From the NCBI RefSeq assembly GCF_001623525.1, contig NZ_CP015225.1, forward strand, positions 1,178,001 through 1,242,000: a DNA stretch of 64,000 nt, in the 5' to 3' direction. The position numbers and the translations under genes are program-made. Below, in pieces: positions 18,023 to 27,337 of this stretch. Each line of letters starts with the position of its first letter. Within the stretch, counting starts at the first letter, position 1. Below the pieces are notes generated by a model. It had not been told where the DNA came from. It searched no databases and saw only the letters and a program-made list of their open reading frames with translations. Source of the DNA: Pseudomonas fluorescens. Lineage in GTDB: Bacteria > Pseudomonadota > Gammaproteobacteria > Pseudomonadales > Pseudomonadaceae.

Positions 18023-18072
18023 GGCGGGTTCACTCGATCAAAAAATAAGAGCCAGCTACAACCCGGTAGGGT

Positions 18073-19065
18073 TCACAGCGGCAGCAGGCGGAAGTTGCGG
18101 TCCCACAGCGGGCTCACGTCGAGCCGTTCGTTCAACACGCCGGCCGCGAAGAACAGGTCGGCGACTTCCTGTTGCGAGGCGATGGCCTGGTCATTCACTT
18201 CGACGACTTTCGTGGGCTGGCTACGGTTGTTGTACATGTCGAGAAACACCGCTTTGTCGACGCCCAGCAATTGGGCCGACTTGGTCGCCCACGGCTCGGG
18301 ATTGTTGTTGATCCATTCCCAGGTGCGCGCCTGGCGCTGGATGTAATCCTGGATCGCCTGTTTGCGCAGCGGGTCTTCCAGGGCCGCGGGTCGTGCGGCG
18401 ATCAGGTAGTTGCCGGACAGATAGCCCAAGGCGGTCTTCAGTACCCGGGCACCACTGCGGAACTTCGCCAGTTGGATGAACACGCCATAGATCACCCAGG
18501 CATCCAGCTGGCCGCTCTGGAATGCGCTGAAACCGTCTTGGGGCGTCAATGCCACCGCGGTGATGTCGTTCATGGTCAGGCCTTGTTCCTTCAGGGCCTT
18601 GATCAGGAAATAGTGGGAGGTGGTCGAGCGCACATAGCCGACTCGCTTGCCGCGCAACTGGCCGATCGACTCGATGGGCGAATCCTTGGGAATCAGGAAC
18701 ACCTGGTTGTTCACGTCACTTTGCAAGACGGCGATCAGGCGCGGCTGGCGATGGCTCTGGATGGAAAAGATGGGCGGGATCTCGCTCATGCCGCCGACAT
18801 CCAGGCTACCGGAGGCCAGCGCTTCGACAATCAGGTTGCCGCCGGCGAACTCGGAATATTCGACTTTGTAGGGCGTGTTACCGGTGCCGGCATCCTCGAC
18901 GAAGTAGGAGTCCTGTCCGCGGTAGGTGGCGACTCCCAGGGTCAGGTCCGCCAGCTGCTTGCCTTGGGCGAAAACACGCGGGGCCAGACCCAGTGAGGAC
19001 AGCCCCAGCGCACCCAGGGCGAAGGAACTGGCTGTGAGGAAGTCGCGACGATTGAGTAAGTTCAT
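18073..19065 (-). CDS. SsuA-like ABC substrate-binding protein with Tat-like signal (SBP 2)
   Basis: A 330-residue binding protein. The N-terminus [20 protein letters not shown] has a twin-arginine pattern (RRDFL), suggesting folded export by Tat. Later motifs are SsuA/TauA-like: [40 protein letters not shown] and [14 protein letters not shown]. The ATG at 19065 overlaps the stop of the upstream LLM monooxygenase gene (ATGA), so the two are translationally coupled. That coupling suggests this protein binds the substrate the monooxygenase attacks. The ABC core is not adjacent. Confidence 0.87.
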   Translation of the reverse strand: MNLLNRRDFLTASSFALGALGLSSLGLAPRVFAQGKQLADLTLGVATYRGQDSYFVEDAGTGNTPYKVEYSEFAGGNLIVEALASGSLDVGGMSEIPPIFSIQSHRQPRLIAVLQSDVNNQVFLIPKDSPIESIGQLRGKRVGYVRSTTSHYFLIKALKEQGLTMNDITAVALTPQDGFSAFQSGQLDAWVIYGVFIQLAKFRSGARVLKTALGYLSGNYLIAARPAALEDPLRKQAIQDYIQRQARTWEWINNNPEPWATKSAQLLGVDKAVFLDMYNNRSQPTKVVEVNDQAIASQQEVADLFFAAGVLNERLDVSPLWDRNFRLLPL

Positions 19066-20414
19066 GCCACGGCCTCGCGGGTCTTTTCTGTCGACCGGTG
19101 TGCCTGCGCGTAGCGGTTGGTCGGCACCTGCAAGCCCAGGTTGTCCCGCAGCGTATGGCCGCTGTATTCGCTGCGAAACAAACCGCGCTGTTGCAGGACC
19201 GGCACGACCAGTTCGGTGAAATATTGCAGGCCGTCCGGCAGCAAGGAATTGATGATGAAGCCGTCGGCTGCGCCATTCTCGAACCAGGTCTGAATCGCGT
19301 CGGCGACCTGTTCGGGTGTGCCGACAAAGTCGCTCCGTGGCTGGGAGAAACGCAGGGCAACTTCACGCAAGGTCAGGCCTTCGTCGCGGGCCAGTTGTTT
19401 GATTCGGTCCGAGCCGCCTTTCTGGCTGTTGGCCCCCAGGTCGCCCAGTTCGGGGAAGGGAGCGTCCAGTGGGTACTGACTGAAATCATGGTCGTTGAAG
19501 GGACGGCCGAGGGCGACGATGGCGTCTTCGATGCTCACCAGTGACACCGCCTGCTGGTAGCGCTCTTCGACTTCGGCTTCATCGCGACCCACGATTGGCC
19601 GGATCCCGGGCAGGATCGACAGTTGCGCCGCATCGCGGCCAAAGCCCTTGGCGCGGCGTTTCAGGTCCTGGTAATAGGCCTGCGCTTCTTCGAAGCTTTC
19701 GGCGCCGACGAAAATCGCATCGGAATTTTCGGCGGCGAAGTTTCGTCCGTCCTCGGAAGTCCCAGCCTGGAAAATCACCGGTTGGCCTTGGCGGGAGCGG
19801 GCGATATTGAGCGGGCCCTTTACCGAAAAGAACTCCCCCTTGTGCTCCAGCGCGTGCAGCTTGCCGGGGGCGAAGAATTCCCCGGTTTGCTTATCGTAGG
19901 TGAAGGCGTCGTCTTCCCAGGAGTCCCATAACCCCTTGACCACCGCCACGTGTTCCTTGGCGATCCGGTAGCGCACGGCATGGGGCGGGTGCTCGCTCTT
20001 GCCGAAATTATCGGCGGTGCCACTGAGCCACGACGTCACCACGTTCCAGCCAGCGCGCCCGCCGCTGATGTGGTCCAGCGAGGCAAATTGACGCGCCACC
20101 TGGTAGGGCTCCGTGTAGCTGACGGTCACGGTGGCCACCAGGCCGATGTGCGACGTCAGTGCCGCCAGGGCCGAGAGAATGGTCAGCGGCTCGAAGCGGT
20201 TGAGGTAGTGCGGGCTGGATTTTTCATGGATGTGCAGGCTGTCGGCGATGAAGACGAAATCGAACTTGGCGCCTTCAGCCAGTTGCGTCTGGTGCTTGTA
20301 GAAACCGAAGTCGGTACTGGCATTGGGTTGCGCCTGCGGATGGCGCCATTCGCCCCAGCCGTGACCGACGCCATGGACCATTGCACCGAGTTTGAGTTGG
20401 CGTTGCTTGCTCAT
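19062..20414 (-). CDS. LLM-class flavin-dependent monooxygenase (NtaA/SnaA/DszA type)
   Basis: A 450-residue flavin-dependent monooxygenase of the long NtaA/SnaA/DszA branch. It shows [66 protein letters not shown] and [11 protein letters not shown]. Using reduced FMN from a separate reductase, such enzymes cleave C-S or C-N bonds, for example in sulfones or sulfonates. It lies between two SsuA-like binding proteins in the sulfur operon. No flavin reductase gene is in the window, so one encoded elsewhere must serve it. Confidence 0.88.
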   Translation of the reverse strand: MSKQRQLKLGAMVHGVGHGWGEWRHPQAQPNASTDFGFYKHQTQLAEGAKFDFVFIADSLHIHEKSSPHYLNRFEPLTILSALAALTSHIGLVATVTVSYTEPYQVARQFASLDHISGGRAGWNVVTSWLSGTADNFGKSEHPPHAVRYRIAKEHVAVVKGLWDSWEDDAFTYDKQTGEFFAPGKLHALEHKGEFFSVKGPLNIARSRQGQPVIFQAGTSEDGRNFAAENSDAIFVGAESFEEAQAYYQDLKRRAKGFGRDAAQLSILPGIRPIVGRDEAEVEERYQQAVSLVSIEDAIVALGRPFNDHDFSQYPLDAPFPELGDLGANSQKGGSDRIKQLARDEGLTLREVALRFSQPRSDFVGTPEQVADAIQTWFENGAADGFIINSLLPDGLQYFTELVVPVLQQRGLFRSEYSGHTLRDNLGLQVPTNRYAQAHRSTEKTREAVA

Positions 20415-20426
20415 GGTTCTGCTCCT

Positions 20427-21380
20427 TTAACGCGAAGCCTGGGTGAGGGGGGCGCGCAGGGTGTTGAAGCTCTTGTCGAAGCCTTGGGAGACGTCGATGT
20501 GTCGCGTCAACAAACCTTCTTCCTGATAAATGTCGGCGGTTGTCTGCAGGCCGCTGACCACCGCGTCGTCAATCGCTACTGGCTGCATGTGGGTCGCGTT
20601 GGCTACCGCCAGGTGCACGTCCAGGGGCAAGCCAGTGATCTTGGCCTGTGCAGCGGCGTATTCGTTGGGGTGGTCATTGCTCCAGCGATAGGCGCGGTCG
20701 ACCCGGGCGACAAAATCGTCCAGTTGCTGGCGCTTATCGGCAATGGCCTGGCTGGTGGCGGCGAGGTAGAGATGATTGCTCAGCAGGTTGCTACCGCTGA
20801 CCAAAACCTTGGCCTGGCTTTGCGCCGTGACGACAGTGGTAAACGGGTCCCAGGTCGACCAGGCGTCCGCGGTGCCGTTATCCAACACCAGCCTGGATTC
20901 GCTGGGCAGCAGGAAAACGAATTCCACGTCTGCGGTACTCAGGCCTGCGCTGCGCAGGGCCTTGATCGCCAGGTAATGTCCAATGGAGCCGCGCGTGGTG
21001 ACGATGCGCTTGCCCTTGAGGTCGGAAACAGCCTTGATGGGCGAATCCTTGGGCACAAGAATGGCGGTGGTATTGCGTCCTTCAGCGTGGATGATGCTGA
21101 CGACCTTGAGCGATGCACCGGCGCCCAGGGCGAACACATAGGGTGCATCACCGAGGGCGCCGATGTCCACGGCCCCGGCGTTCAGCGCTTCGCCCAACGG
21201 CGCGGCGGCGGGAAACTCGGAAAACTGAATGTCGTAGGGCACGTCCTTGAGCTCGCCGGACACTTCCAGCAGGGCCTTGATGGTGGACTTCTGATTGGCG
21301 ACTCGCAGCGGTTGCAAGTCGGCGGCGTGGACCGAGCCAAAGGCAAGGGTCATCAACAGCAGGGTGAGGGTCAGGCGCAT
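20427..21380 (-). CDS. SsuA/TauA-like ABC substrate-binding protein (SBP 3)
   Basis: A 317-residue periplasmic protein. The signal peptide is RLTLTLLLMTLAFGSVHA. The mature part reads LQPLRVANQKSTIKALLEVS, EALNAGAVDIGALGDAPYVF, VSDLKGKRIVTTRGSIGHYL and DNGTADAWSTWDPF, all characteristic of aliphatic sulfonate/taurine binding proteins. It lies 12 bp upstream of the LLM monooxygenase on the same transcript and follows the rhodanese gene by 99 bp. It resembles SBP 4 (29029-30087) more than SBP 1 or 2 by eye. Confidence 0.88.
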   Translation of the reverse strand: MRLTLTLLLMTLAFGSVHAADLQPLRVANQKSTIKALLEVSGELKDVPYDIQFSEFPAAAPLGEALNAGAVDIGALGDAPYVFALGAGASLKVVSIIHAEGRNTTAILVPKDSPIKAVSDLKGKRIVTTRGSIGHYLAIKALRSAGLSTADVEFVFLLPSESRLVLDNGTADAWSTWDPFTTVVTAQSQAKVLVSGSNLLSNHLYLAATSQAIADKRQQLDDFVARVDRAYRWSNDHPNEYAAAQAKITGLPLDVHLAVANATHMQPVAIDDAVVSGLQTTADIYQEEGLLTRHIDVSQGFDKSFNTLRAPLTQASR

Positions 21381-21479
21381 TGCGGGGCTCCAGGCTGACA
21401 GTGTTGCGTTCAGTCGCCTCCGCCTGGAGAAGGGGTCGGCTGGTGTAGAAGGGGTCGATCGTTCGACCCCCTCGTGCGT

Positions 21480-23063
21480 TCAGATGACGAAAAATCCATG
21501 GGTGCCGTCGCGGGCCAGTTGGTCGACGAGGCCATACTCCCAATCCAGATACGCCTGCATGGCTTCCCGAGGGTTATCAGTGCCCTCGTAAGGCCGCCTG
21601 TAACGGTCGATGCGCGGCGAAGCGAGGCGGGTTTCGCCATGCTCCAGCGGCAATTGCGCGGCGATCCAGGCGGCGGTGCCGTCGCGCAGCAGGAACACGG
21701 CCTTGCCGGTGATGGCCTCGACTTCGGCGACCGCCAGTCGTGCCAACTGGCTGCTGCCGCAGGTCAGCACATAACGTTGGGCGGAGGGCACTTTGCCGAG
21801 GGCTTCGCTCAGTTGCGCGCGCAACACCCACCAGGCGCCCGGGATATGGCGCTTGACGTAGTTGGCGCTGCTGGTGAAATCCAGGACCACCGTGTCACCT
21901 TCGTCCAGCCACTGAGCAAGGGTGTCAGGGCTGATTTCCTCGGCCTGCGGCGGTACAGGAACGGGGGCTTTCCACGGGCCCCGCTCACTGAAGTGCGCCG
22001 GCTCCAAATCATCCAGCACGTACACGTCCCAACCCAGTTGCGCGAGCCAGGAGGCGGTCATGTTCGCCCGCACGCCGTCATCATCGACCAGCACCAGGCG
22101 TGCACCGCGAACACTGGCGAAGTGATCGGTTTCCTGCACCAGTTGCCCGCCGGGGGTGGAGCGGGAAGCAGGCAGGTGGCCGGCTTCGAATTCCTCTGAG
22201 GTGCGCACGTCGAACAGGTAGGTGCTGCGTGCCGGTTCCTGTTGCCAACGCTGCAGGTCGGCGAGGGTGGCGCGACCGACTTGCGCCCTGTCGGCAACTC
22301 GGCGGGCATCGCGGGCGGCAATGTCTCGATGCTCCTCGCCAGTGACGGTGAACCGGCGTGACTGGCCATGCTCCAGCGTCTGGCCGGCCAGGGTCCAGCC
22401 GATGGTGCCGTTGCGCAGGGCGGACACCGGGTTGGCGATACCCGCATTGATCAGCGACTGGGTGCCGATGATGCTGCGGGTACGCCCGGCGCAGTTGACG
22501 ATGATTCGGGTTGATGGATCCGGCGCCAGCTCCCGGGCACGCAACACCAGTTCCGCCCCCGGCACACTGATGCCGCCGGGGATGCTCATGGTCTGGTATT
22601 CGTCGAAGCGCCGAGCGTCGAGCACCACCACGTCGGCCTCGCTGTCGAGCAGCGCCTTGACCTCTTCCGCCGCCAGTGACGGCGTATGGCGCTGGCTTTC
22701 CACCAGCTCGCCAAAGGCCTTGCTCGGCACATTGACGTCGATGAACAGTTCGCCGCCGGCCTTGCGCCAACCTTCCAGACCGCCTTCGAGCACGCTGACA
22801 TCAACGTAACCCAGGCCTTCCAGGCGTCGCGCCGCAATGTCGGCCAGGCCTTCGCCGTTGTCATAAACCGTGACCTGGGTGTCGCACCTGGGGATGCGCG
22901 AGTAGACCTCAAGCTCCAGCTTCGACAGCGAAATGTTGGCGGCAAACAAAGGGTGACCCTGGGCGAAGGGCGCCTCTTCGCGCACGTCGACGAGAGCCAA
23001 TTCTTCACGGTCCAGCAACGCTTGGCGAATCTGCGAGTAGGAGCGGGTGCGTACGGTGCTCAT
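21480..23063 (-). CDS. Four-domain rhodanese-type sulfurtransferase
   Basis: A 527-residue protein with four rhodanese-like modules in tandem, at about residues 8-105, 130-235, 262-360 and 376-475. Only modules 2 and 4 keep a cysteine in the active-site loop: Cys191 in NCAGRTRSIIG and Cys435 in TCGSSQLA. Modules 1 and 3 are probably structural. Rhodaneses move sulfane sulfur, for example from thiosulfate, to thiols or cyanide. The ATG overlaps the stop of the thiol dioxygenase gene (23060-23063), so the two are made together, as in the P. aeruginosa PA2602-PA2603 pair that I recall. This suggests handling of persulfide or thiosulfate produced by thiol oxidation. Confidence 0.88.
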   Translation of the reverse strand: MSTVRTRSYSQIRQALLDREELALVDVREEAPFAQGHPLFAANISLSKLELEVYSRIPRCDTQVTVYDNGEGLADIAARRLEGLGYVDVSVLEGGLEGWRKAGGELFIDVNVPSKAFGELVESQRHTPSLAAEEVKALLDSEADVVVLDARRFDEYQTMSIPGGISVPGAELVLRARELAPDPSTRIIVNCAGRTRSIIGTQSLINAGIANPVSALRNGTIGWTLAGQTLEHGQSRRFTVTGEEHRDIAARDARRVADRAQVGRATLADLQRWQQEPARSTYLFDVRTSEEFEAGHLPASRSTPGGQLVQETDHFASVRGARLVLVDDDGVRANMTASWLAQLGWDVYVLDDLEPAHFSERGPWKAPVPVPPQAEEISPDTLAQWLDEGDTVVLDFTSSANYVKRHIPGAWWVLRAQLSEALGKVPSAQRYVLTCGSSQLARLAVAEVEAITGKAVFLLRDGTAAWIAAQLPLEHGETRLASPRIDRYRRPYEGTDNPREAMQAYLDWEYGLVDQLARDGTHGFFVI

Positions 23064-23668
23064 AGGGCTTGGCTCTCTTTGGACAGGTCCCAGATGTTGG
23101 GGAGGAAGGCATTGGAATAACCGGAAATGAACAGCTTCTCGCTACCGTCGGGCTGGTACACCGCGCGGCGGACGGCGCCGATGTTGGCCCCATAGACGTG
23201 GATGCTGATGGAGACCTGGTCATCGAAGGCATTGCTGACTTGATGAATGTCGCCAATCTTGGGGGAGACGGCTTCGACTTGACCGGGACGCAGTTCGACG
23301 CGTTCGCCCTCGGCGAACAGGTACCCGTCAGGGTGACGGTGAAAACCCTGGGAATATTCCGCCCCGCGCAGCATGCCGATCAGCCCCCAGACCCGATGGT
23401 CGTGGATCGGTGTGCGTTGCCCGGGTCCCCAGACAAAACTGACGACGCTGAAGCGTTGCCGTGAATCGGCGTGCAACAAATATTGTTGATAGCGTTCGGG
23501 GTCTGGCCTGGCGAAATCTTCGGGTAGCCAATCGTCATGGCTGACGAGTTGGGCAAGCAGCTTGCCACCGCGATGGAGCAGGTCGCCTTCGCGGGGATTG
23601 CTGTCGATCAACTCTGCCAGGGCGCCAATGAATGCTCTTAATCTTTCCGGGTGTCGGGCCTGGGTCAT
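23060..23668 (-). CDS. 3-mercaptopropionate dioxygenase (cysteine dioxygenase family)
   Basis: A 202-residue cupin thiol dioxygenase. Iron ligands are His89 and His91 in TPIHDHRVWGLIGMLRGAEY and His142 in GDIHQVSNAF; the Ser-His-Tyr triad lies in SISIHVYGANIG. Stretches such as RYQQYLLHADSRQRFSVVSF are near identical to what I recall of P. aeruginosa PA2602, which oxidises 3-mercaptopropionate (and poorly cysteine) to the sulfinate. An upstream ATG at 23695 has no ribosome site, so the start at 23668 is preferred. It is the first gene of the minus-strand sulfur operon and is divergent from the LysR regulator. Confidence 0.88.
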   Translation of the reverse strand: MTQARHPERLRAFIGALAELIDSNPREGDLLHRGGKLLAQLVSHDDWLPEDFARPDPERYQQYLLHADSRQRFSVVSFVWGPGQRTPIHDHRVWGLIGMLRGAEYSQGFHRHPDGYLFAEGERVELRPGQVEAVSPKIGDIHQVSNAFDDQVSISIHVYGANIGAVRRAVYQPDGSEKLFISGYSNAFLPNIWDLSKESQAL

Positions 23669-23890
23669 GGCGAATCCGTCGTCGTAGAGGAACATGAGAT
23701 GCTGGTAATGTAAGCATAATGATTTGAATTAATATGCTATTTTTTAATGATTAGCTTATAGCTGGAACGAATTTAGACTGGGTAGATCTAGCGTTAGAGG
23801 TTATTGGTCGGTGGGTTGGGCTATCCAGCCATAGGCATTGGCACTATGCTTTTCACACATCTTATTGACTGTTCTCTATGTGCGGGCCAA
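23669..23890. promoter_or_regulatory. Divergent promoter region, thiol dioxygenase operon and LysR gene
   Basis: A 222-bp AT-rich gap. It contains ATTAGCTTA at 23750-23758 in a partly palindromic setting (GCTAT at 23736-23740 and ATAGC at 23758-23762). ATTAGCTTA recurs at 13255-13263 (before SBP 1) and 24834-24842 (before the aldolase gene), so it is a candidate site for the adjacent LysR regulator. Confidence 0.5.
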
Positions 23891-24796
23891 ATGAAAATTG
23901 ACGATATTGACGCCTTTGTCGAAGTGATTCGTTGCCAGTCCATCAGCCATGCCGCCGAGACGTTGCAGCTGACGCAACCGGCGATTACGCGGCGCGTGCA
24001 GAACTTCGAGCAGGCATTGGGTGTGGAGTTGTTCGACCGCAACACCAAGCCGCTCAAGCCCACCTTGATCGGCACGCGGGTCTACGAGCAATGCCGTTTG
24101 ATCCTGCGGGAGATGGATGCCTTGCGGGAACTGGTCGCCACCGACGCGCCGCCGACCGGGCTGCTGCGCCTGGGTGTTCCGCAAACGATTGGTGATGTGG
24201 TGTTGCTCGATGCCCTCAAGCACTTGCGCAGCGAATACCCCGAGTTGCGCGCCCAGGTGGCCACGGGCTGGGGTAGTCAGCTGGTCGGCAAGATCGAGCG
24301 TGGCGAGTTGGATGCGGCGGCGGCTTTGTTTCCTGCCGGCAAGATCTTCCCCGACAACATTGTCGGCGAGTCGATCGGCAAGATGGAGTTGGTGGTGGTC
24401 TGTGCCAAGGCGCAACTGCCCAAGCGCCCTTGCAAGCTGGCCGATGTCTACCAGAATGGCTGGGTCCTGAATCCCGACGGCTGCGGTTTTCGCGCCGGGT
24501 TGCAACGGACCTTGTCCGACCAGGGCTTGGCCTTGCGGGTCAACCTGGAAACCTTCGGCACCGAATTGCAGTTGGGTCTGGTCGCCGATGGCCTCGGCCT
24601 TGGCTTGGTGCCGCGTCCGTTATTGGAGCGCAGCGCCCATCGCGATCAACTGGCAGCCATGCCCCTCAAGGATTTCAAGCCGGTGATGGACCTGTGGCTG
24701 ATCTACCCGCACTTTCTCGGCAACCTGCAAGGGCCGGTGGATGCTTTCGGCAAGCTGGTGGCCGGATCGTTGCAGAAGATCAAGAGCGCCGCGTAA
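23891..24796 (+). CDS. LysR-family regulator of the sulfur locus
   Basis: A 301-residue LysR protein. The N-terminal helix-turn-helix reads MKIDDIDAFVEVIRCQSISH and LQLTQPAITRRVQNFEQALG; the effector domain follows (LRLGVPQTIGDVVLLDALKH to GLGLGLVPRPLLERS). An in-frame start 29 codons upstream would add an unusual hydrophobic leader, so ATG 23891 is chosen because it begins the HTH directly. It is encoded between the thiol dioxygenase operon (divergent) and the aldolase gene, in the place of PA2601 in P. aeruginosa as I recall. It likely senses a sulfur compound or sulfate sufficiency and controls the surrounding operons. Confidence 0.88.
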   Translation: MKIDDIDAFVEVIRCQSISHAAETLQLTQPAITRRVQNFEQALGVELFDRNTKPLKPTLIGTRVYEQCRLILREMDALRELVATDAPPTGLLRLGVPQTIGDVVLLDALKHLRSEYPELRAQVATGWGSQLVGKIERGELDAAAALFPAGKIFPDNIVGESIGKMELVVVCAKAQLPKRPCKLADVYQNGWVLNPDGCGFRAGLQRTLSDQGLALRVNLETFGTELQLGLVADGLGLGLVPRPLLERSAHRDQLAAMPLKDFKPVMDLWLIYPHFLGNLQGPVDAFGKLVAGSLQKIKSAA

Positions 24797-24922
24797 GGCG
24801 TGGGGAGGGTCTTTATAATAAAAAAAAATAATAATTAGCTTAGATTAAAATGTGCTTTTTATTATTTTTTGCCTTCCCCTAGGCTTGCTGGAGATCCTTA
24901 AGGCCATCCAGGAAGTCTTGTC
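24797..24922. promoter_or_regulatory. AT-rich promoter region before the aldolase gene
   Basis: 126 bp with a run of nine A at 24821-24829, ATTAGCTTA at 24834-24842 and T-rich sequence after it. It has the same composition and the same nonamer as the LysR/dioxygenase gap. Confidence 0.4.
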
Positions 24923-25717
24923 ATGAGCAGCGTCAGCCCACTGTCTAGCGTTTCGAAAAATGTCCGTCAACGCGTCACTCCCGAGGAATGGGAGGTTCGC
25001 GTGAAGTTGGCCGCCGCCTACCGGTTGGCGGCCTTGTTCAAATGGACCGACCACATCTACACGCATTTTTCCGCACGCGTGCCCGGGCCTGACGAACATT
25101 TCCTGATCAACGCGTTCGGGTTGTTGTTTGATGAGATCAGCGCTTCCAACCTGGTCAAGGTCGACGTCGATGGGACCATTGTCGATGACCCTACGGGACT
25201 GGGCATCAATCACGCAGGCTATGTGATCCACAGCGCGATCCACGGTGCGCGTCCCGACCTGCAAGCTGTGCTGCACACCCATACGCGCGATGGCATCGCA
25301 GTGTCTGCCCAACGCGATGGCCTGCTGCCGATCTCCCAGCATTCCATCGCTTTTTCGGGGCGGGTGGCCTACCACGGCTATGAGGGCATCGCTCTGGATC
25401 TCGACGAGCGCGAACGATTAGTGGCGGACCTGGGAGACAAGAGTGTACTGATCCTGCGCAACCATGGGCTGCTGACCGCGGGCATCAGCGTCGAACACGC
25501 GTTCCAGCAACTGCAAGGACTGGAGCGCGCCTGCAGCATCCAGATCGCGGCGCAGGCGGCTGGCAATGCCGAACTGATCTTCCCGCCGGCCGAGGTCGTG
25601 GCCAAGGTTGAAACCCAGGCCGAGACACTCAAGAAAGGCGATGGGCCGGGTGTTGCGCGGCATTGGAATGCACTGATTCGGCAGTTGGAAAGAACTGGCC
25701 TCGACTACAAGAACTGA
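24923..25717 (+). CDS. Class II aldolase/adducin-family protein
   Basis: A 264-residue protein of the L-fuculose-phosphate aldolase/adducin fold. Zinc ligands are seen in VLHTHTRDGIAV (H-x-H) and LRNHGLL; FKWTDHIYTHFSARVPG is the family's N-terminal signature. Known members are aldolases or decarboxylases of sugar phosphates, and some act in sulfosugar or methylthio pathways. It follows the LysR gene with its own AT-rich promoter and ends before a REP doublet. Its substrate is not known; a role in processing the carbon part of an organosulfur compound is inferred only from place. Confidence 0.83.
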   Translation: MSSVSPLSSVSKNVRQRVTPEEWEVRVKLAAAYRLAALFKWTDHIYTHFSARVPGPDEHFLINAFGLLFDEISASNLVKVDVDGTIVDDPTGLGINHAGYVIHSAIHGARPDLQAVLHTHTRDGIAVSAQRDGLLPISQHSIAFSGRVAYHGYEGIALDLDERERLVADLGDKSVLILRNHGLLTAGISVEHAFQQLQGLERACSIQIAAQAAGNAELIFPPAEVVAKVETQAETLKKGDGPGVARHWNALIRQLERTGLDYKN

Positions 25718-25761
25718 GTCTGTGGGCGAATGTGTTGAAGGTTGTAATCGGCACATTCCTA

Positions 25762-25851
25762 TTGTGGAGCGAGCCTGCTCGCGATAGCGTCGGGTCAGCC
25801 AGAATTGACGTTGGCTGGTCCACTGCTATCGCGAGTAAGCTCGCTCCCGCC
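25762..25851. repeat. Paired REP palindromes, second doublet
   Basis: TTGTGGAGCGAGCCTGCTCG then CGATAGC (25762-25788), and the opposed copy GCTATCGCGAGTAAGCTCGC then TCCCGCC (25825-25851). It is the same family as the doublet at 15743 but with a GATAGC inner end and a few mismatches. It separates the convergent aldolase and LLM genes. Confidence 0.85.
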
Positions 25852-25868
25852 TATTCCGCGTATCGCTT

Positions 25869-26957
25869 TCAAGCCACCTTTTCAGAAGCCTGGCGCTCGC
25901 GCTCGACGATCAGTCGGCGCGTCAGCGGGATCAGGCGCTTACCATAATCGATGGCGTCATCAAGCGGATCGAAGCCGCGGATCAGGAAGGTGGTGATACC
26001 CAGGTCGTAGTAGTCGAGCAGCGCTTCTGCCACTTGTTCCGGGGTGCCCACCAAGGACGTCGAATTACCCTGTGCGCCCAGCAGGCTGGCAATGCCGGTC
26101 CACAGCCGCTTATCCAGGCGCGAGCCCTGGGCTGCGGCTGCCAGCAGGCGTCGCGAGCCTTCGTTCGGTGGTTCCCGGCGTACGAATCCATTTTGTTCGG
26201 CCAGTGCGCTTGCCTGTTGCAGGATGCGCTCGGCGCGTTCCCAGGCTTGCTCTTCAGTGTCGGCCAGAATCGGTCGCAACGACAGGCTGAAGCGGATGCT
26301 GCGGCCATGTTTGGCGGCTTCGGCACGCACCTGGTTCACCACCTCGCGCACTTGCTCGTAGGTTTCCCCCCACAACGCATAGACGTCCGCATGCTTGCCC
26401 GCCACCGCGATGGCGGCCGCCGATGAACCGCCGAAGTACAGCGGGATATGCGGCTGCTGCGGTGATTTCACATCCGAATGCGCGCCTTCGAATTGGTAAT
26501 ACTTGCCTTGATAATCGAAAGGCTTTTCGCGGGTCCATTCCTGGCGCAGCACGTCGAGGTATTCGTCCGTGCGGGCATAACGCTCGTCCTTGCCGATGTA
26601 GCTACCGTCGGCACGCAGCTCCCGATCATCGCCGCCTGTGATGATGTGCACGGCGGTGCGCCCGCCATTGAACACATCCAGCGTGGCGAACTGGCGAGCC
26701 GCCAGGGTTGGCGCAACGAACCCAGGTCGGTGCGCAATGAGGAATTTCAATTTTTTCGTCACACTGGCGGCGTGGGAGGCGATCAGCGTGCTATCCGGAC
26801 TGTTGGAATGAAACGCGACCAACGCCCGGTCGAAACCCGCTTCTTCGTGGGCCCGGGCCACTTTCTCCACATAATCGGGTTGCAGGGTTGGGCCGCTGCG
26901 AGGATGGATCTCCGAGGCGTGGTGGCCGCCGATGAAACCGATAAATTCAACACTCAT
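25869..26957 (-). CDS. LLM-class flavin-dependent monooxygenase (SsuD-like)
   Basis: A 362-residue FMNH2-dependent monooxygenase similar to alkanesulfonate monooxygenase SsuD. It has FIGFIGGHHASEIHP, FDRALVAFHSNSPDS, FLIAHRPGFVAPTLAARQFA, FNGGRTAVHIITGGDDRELR and [20 protein letters not shown]. SsuD releases sulfite from sulfonates with reduced flavin and oxygen. The ATG at 26957 follows GGAACC-type sequence; a start 14 codons earlier is less likely. It is divergent from the SsuC-SsuB-binding protein operon across an AT-rich gap, as expected for a coregulated sulfonate importer and monooxygenase. Confidence 0.88.
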   Translation of the reverse strand: MSVEFIGFIGGHHASEIHPRSGPTLQPDYVEKVARAHEEAGFDRALVAFHSNSPDSTLIASHAASVTKKLKFLIAHRPGFVAPTLAARQFATLDVFNGGRTAVHIITGGDDRELRADGSYIGKDERYARTDEYLDVLRQEWTREKPFDYQGKYYQFEGAHSDVKSPQQPHIPLYFGGSSAAAIAVAGKHADVYALWGETYEQVREVVNQVRAEAAKHGRSIRFSLSLRPILADTEEQAWERAERILQQASALAEQNGFVRREPPNEGSRRLLAAAAQGSRLDKRLWTGIASLLGAQGNSTSLVGTPEQVAEALLDYYDLGITTFLIRGFDPLDDAIDYGKRLIPLTRRLIVERERQASEKVA

Positions 26958-27337
26958 GGTGGGTTCCTTTTCTTTGAACGGGTGTGATTTCACCTCCACC
27001 AGGCAAGGGGTCGGTTCGTGACGAACAAAGGTAGGCGTGCGGTGTTGGCCTGTGAAATGCCAATTTGTTCTATGTTAAGTATCAAATATATTGATTAAAT
27101 ATCGTCAAAATTATCAGGTATATGCATTTTAAGGTAAGCGGTTCGCGAGCCCGCCAACGACGCTGCCTGGGATGCATTATCATGCAAATAATTTATCTGA
27201 AATCGGAGATATCTGATTTCTAATCATATTAGGTTATTCCCAAAAAGAATTTCACTGCGTTTTTTTATGCGAATAGCATGAAAGCGAAGCTGATGCATGG
27301 CGCCTCCGGCCATGTTCTTTATGAGGAAGGAAGCCTG
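26958..27337. promoter_or_regulatory. AT-rich divergent promoter, LLM monooxygenase and ABC operon
   Basis: 380 bp without a gene. The section 27055-27270 is very AT-rich (ATCAAATATATTGATTAAAT, TAATCATATTAGGTTATTCC). It must hold promoters for both directions. No exact ATTAGCTTA is present. Confidence 0.45.
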
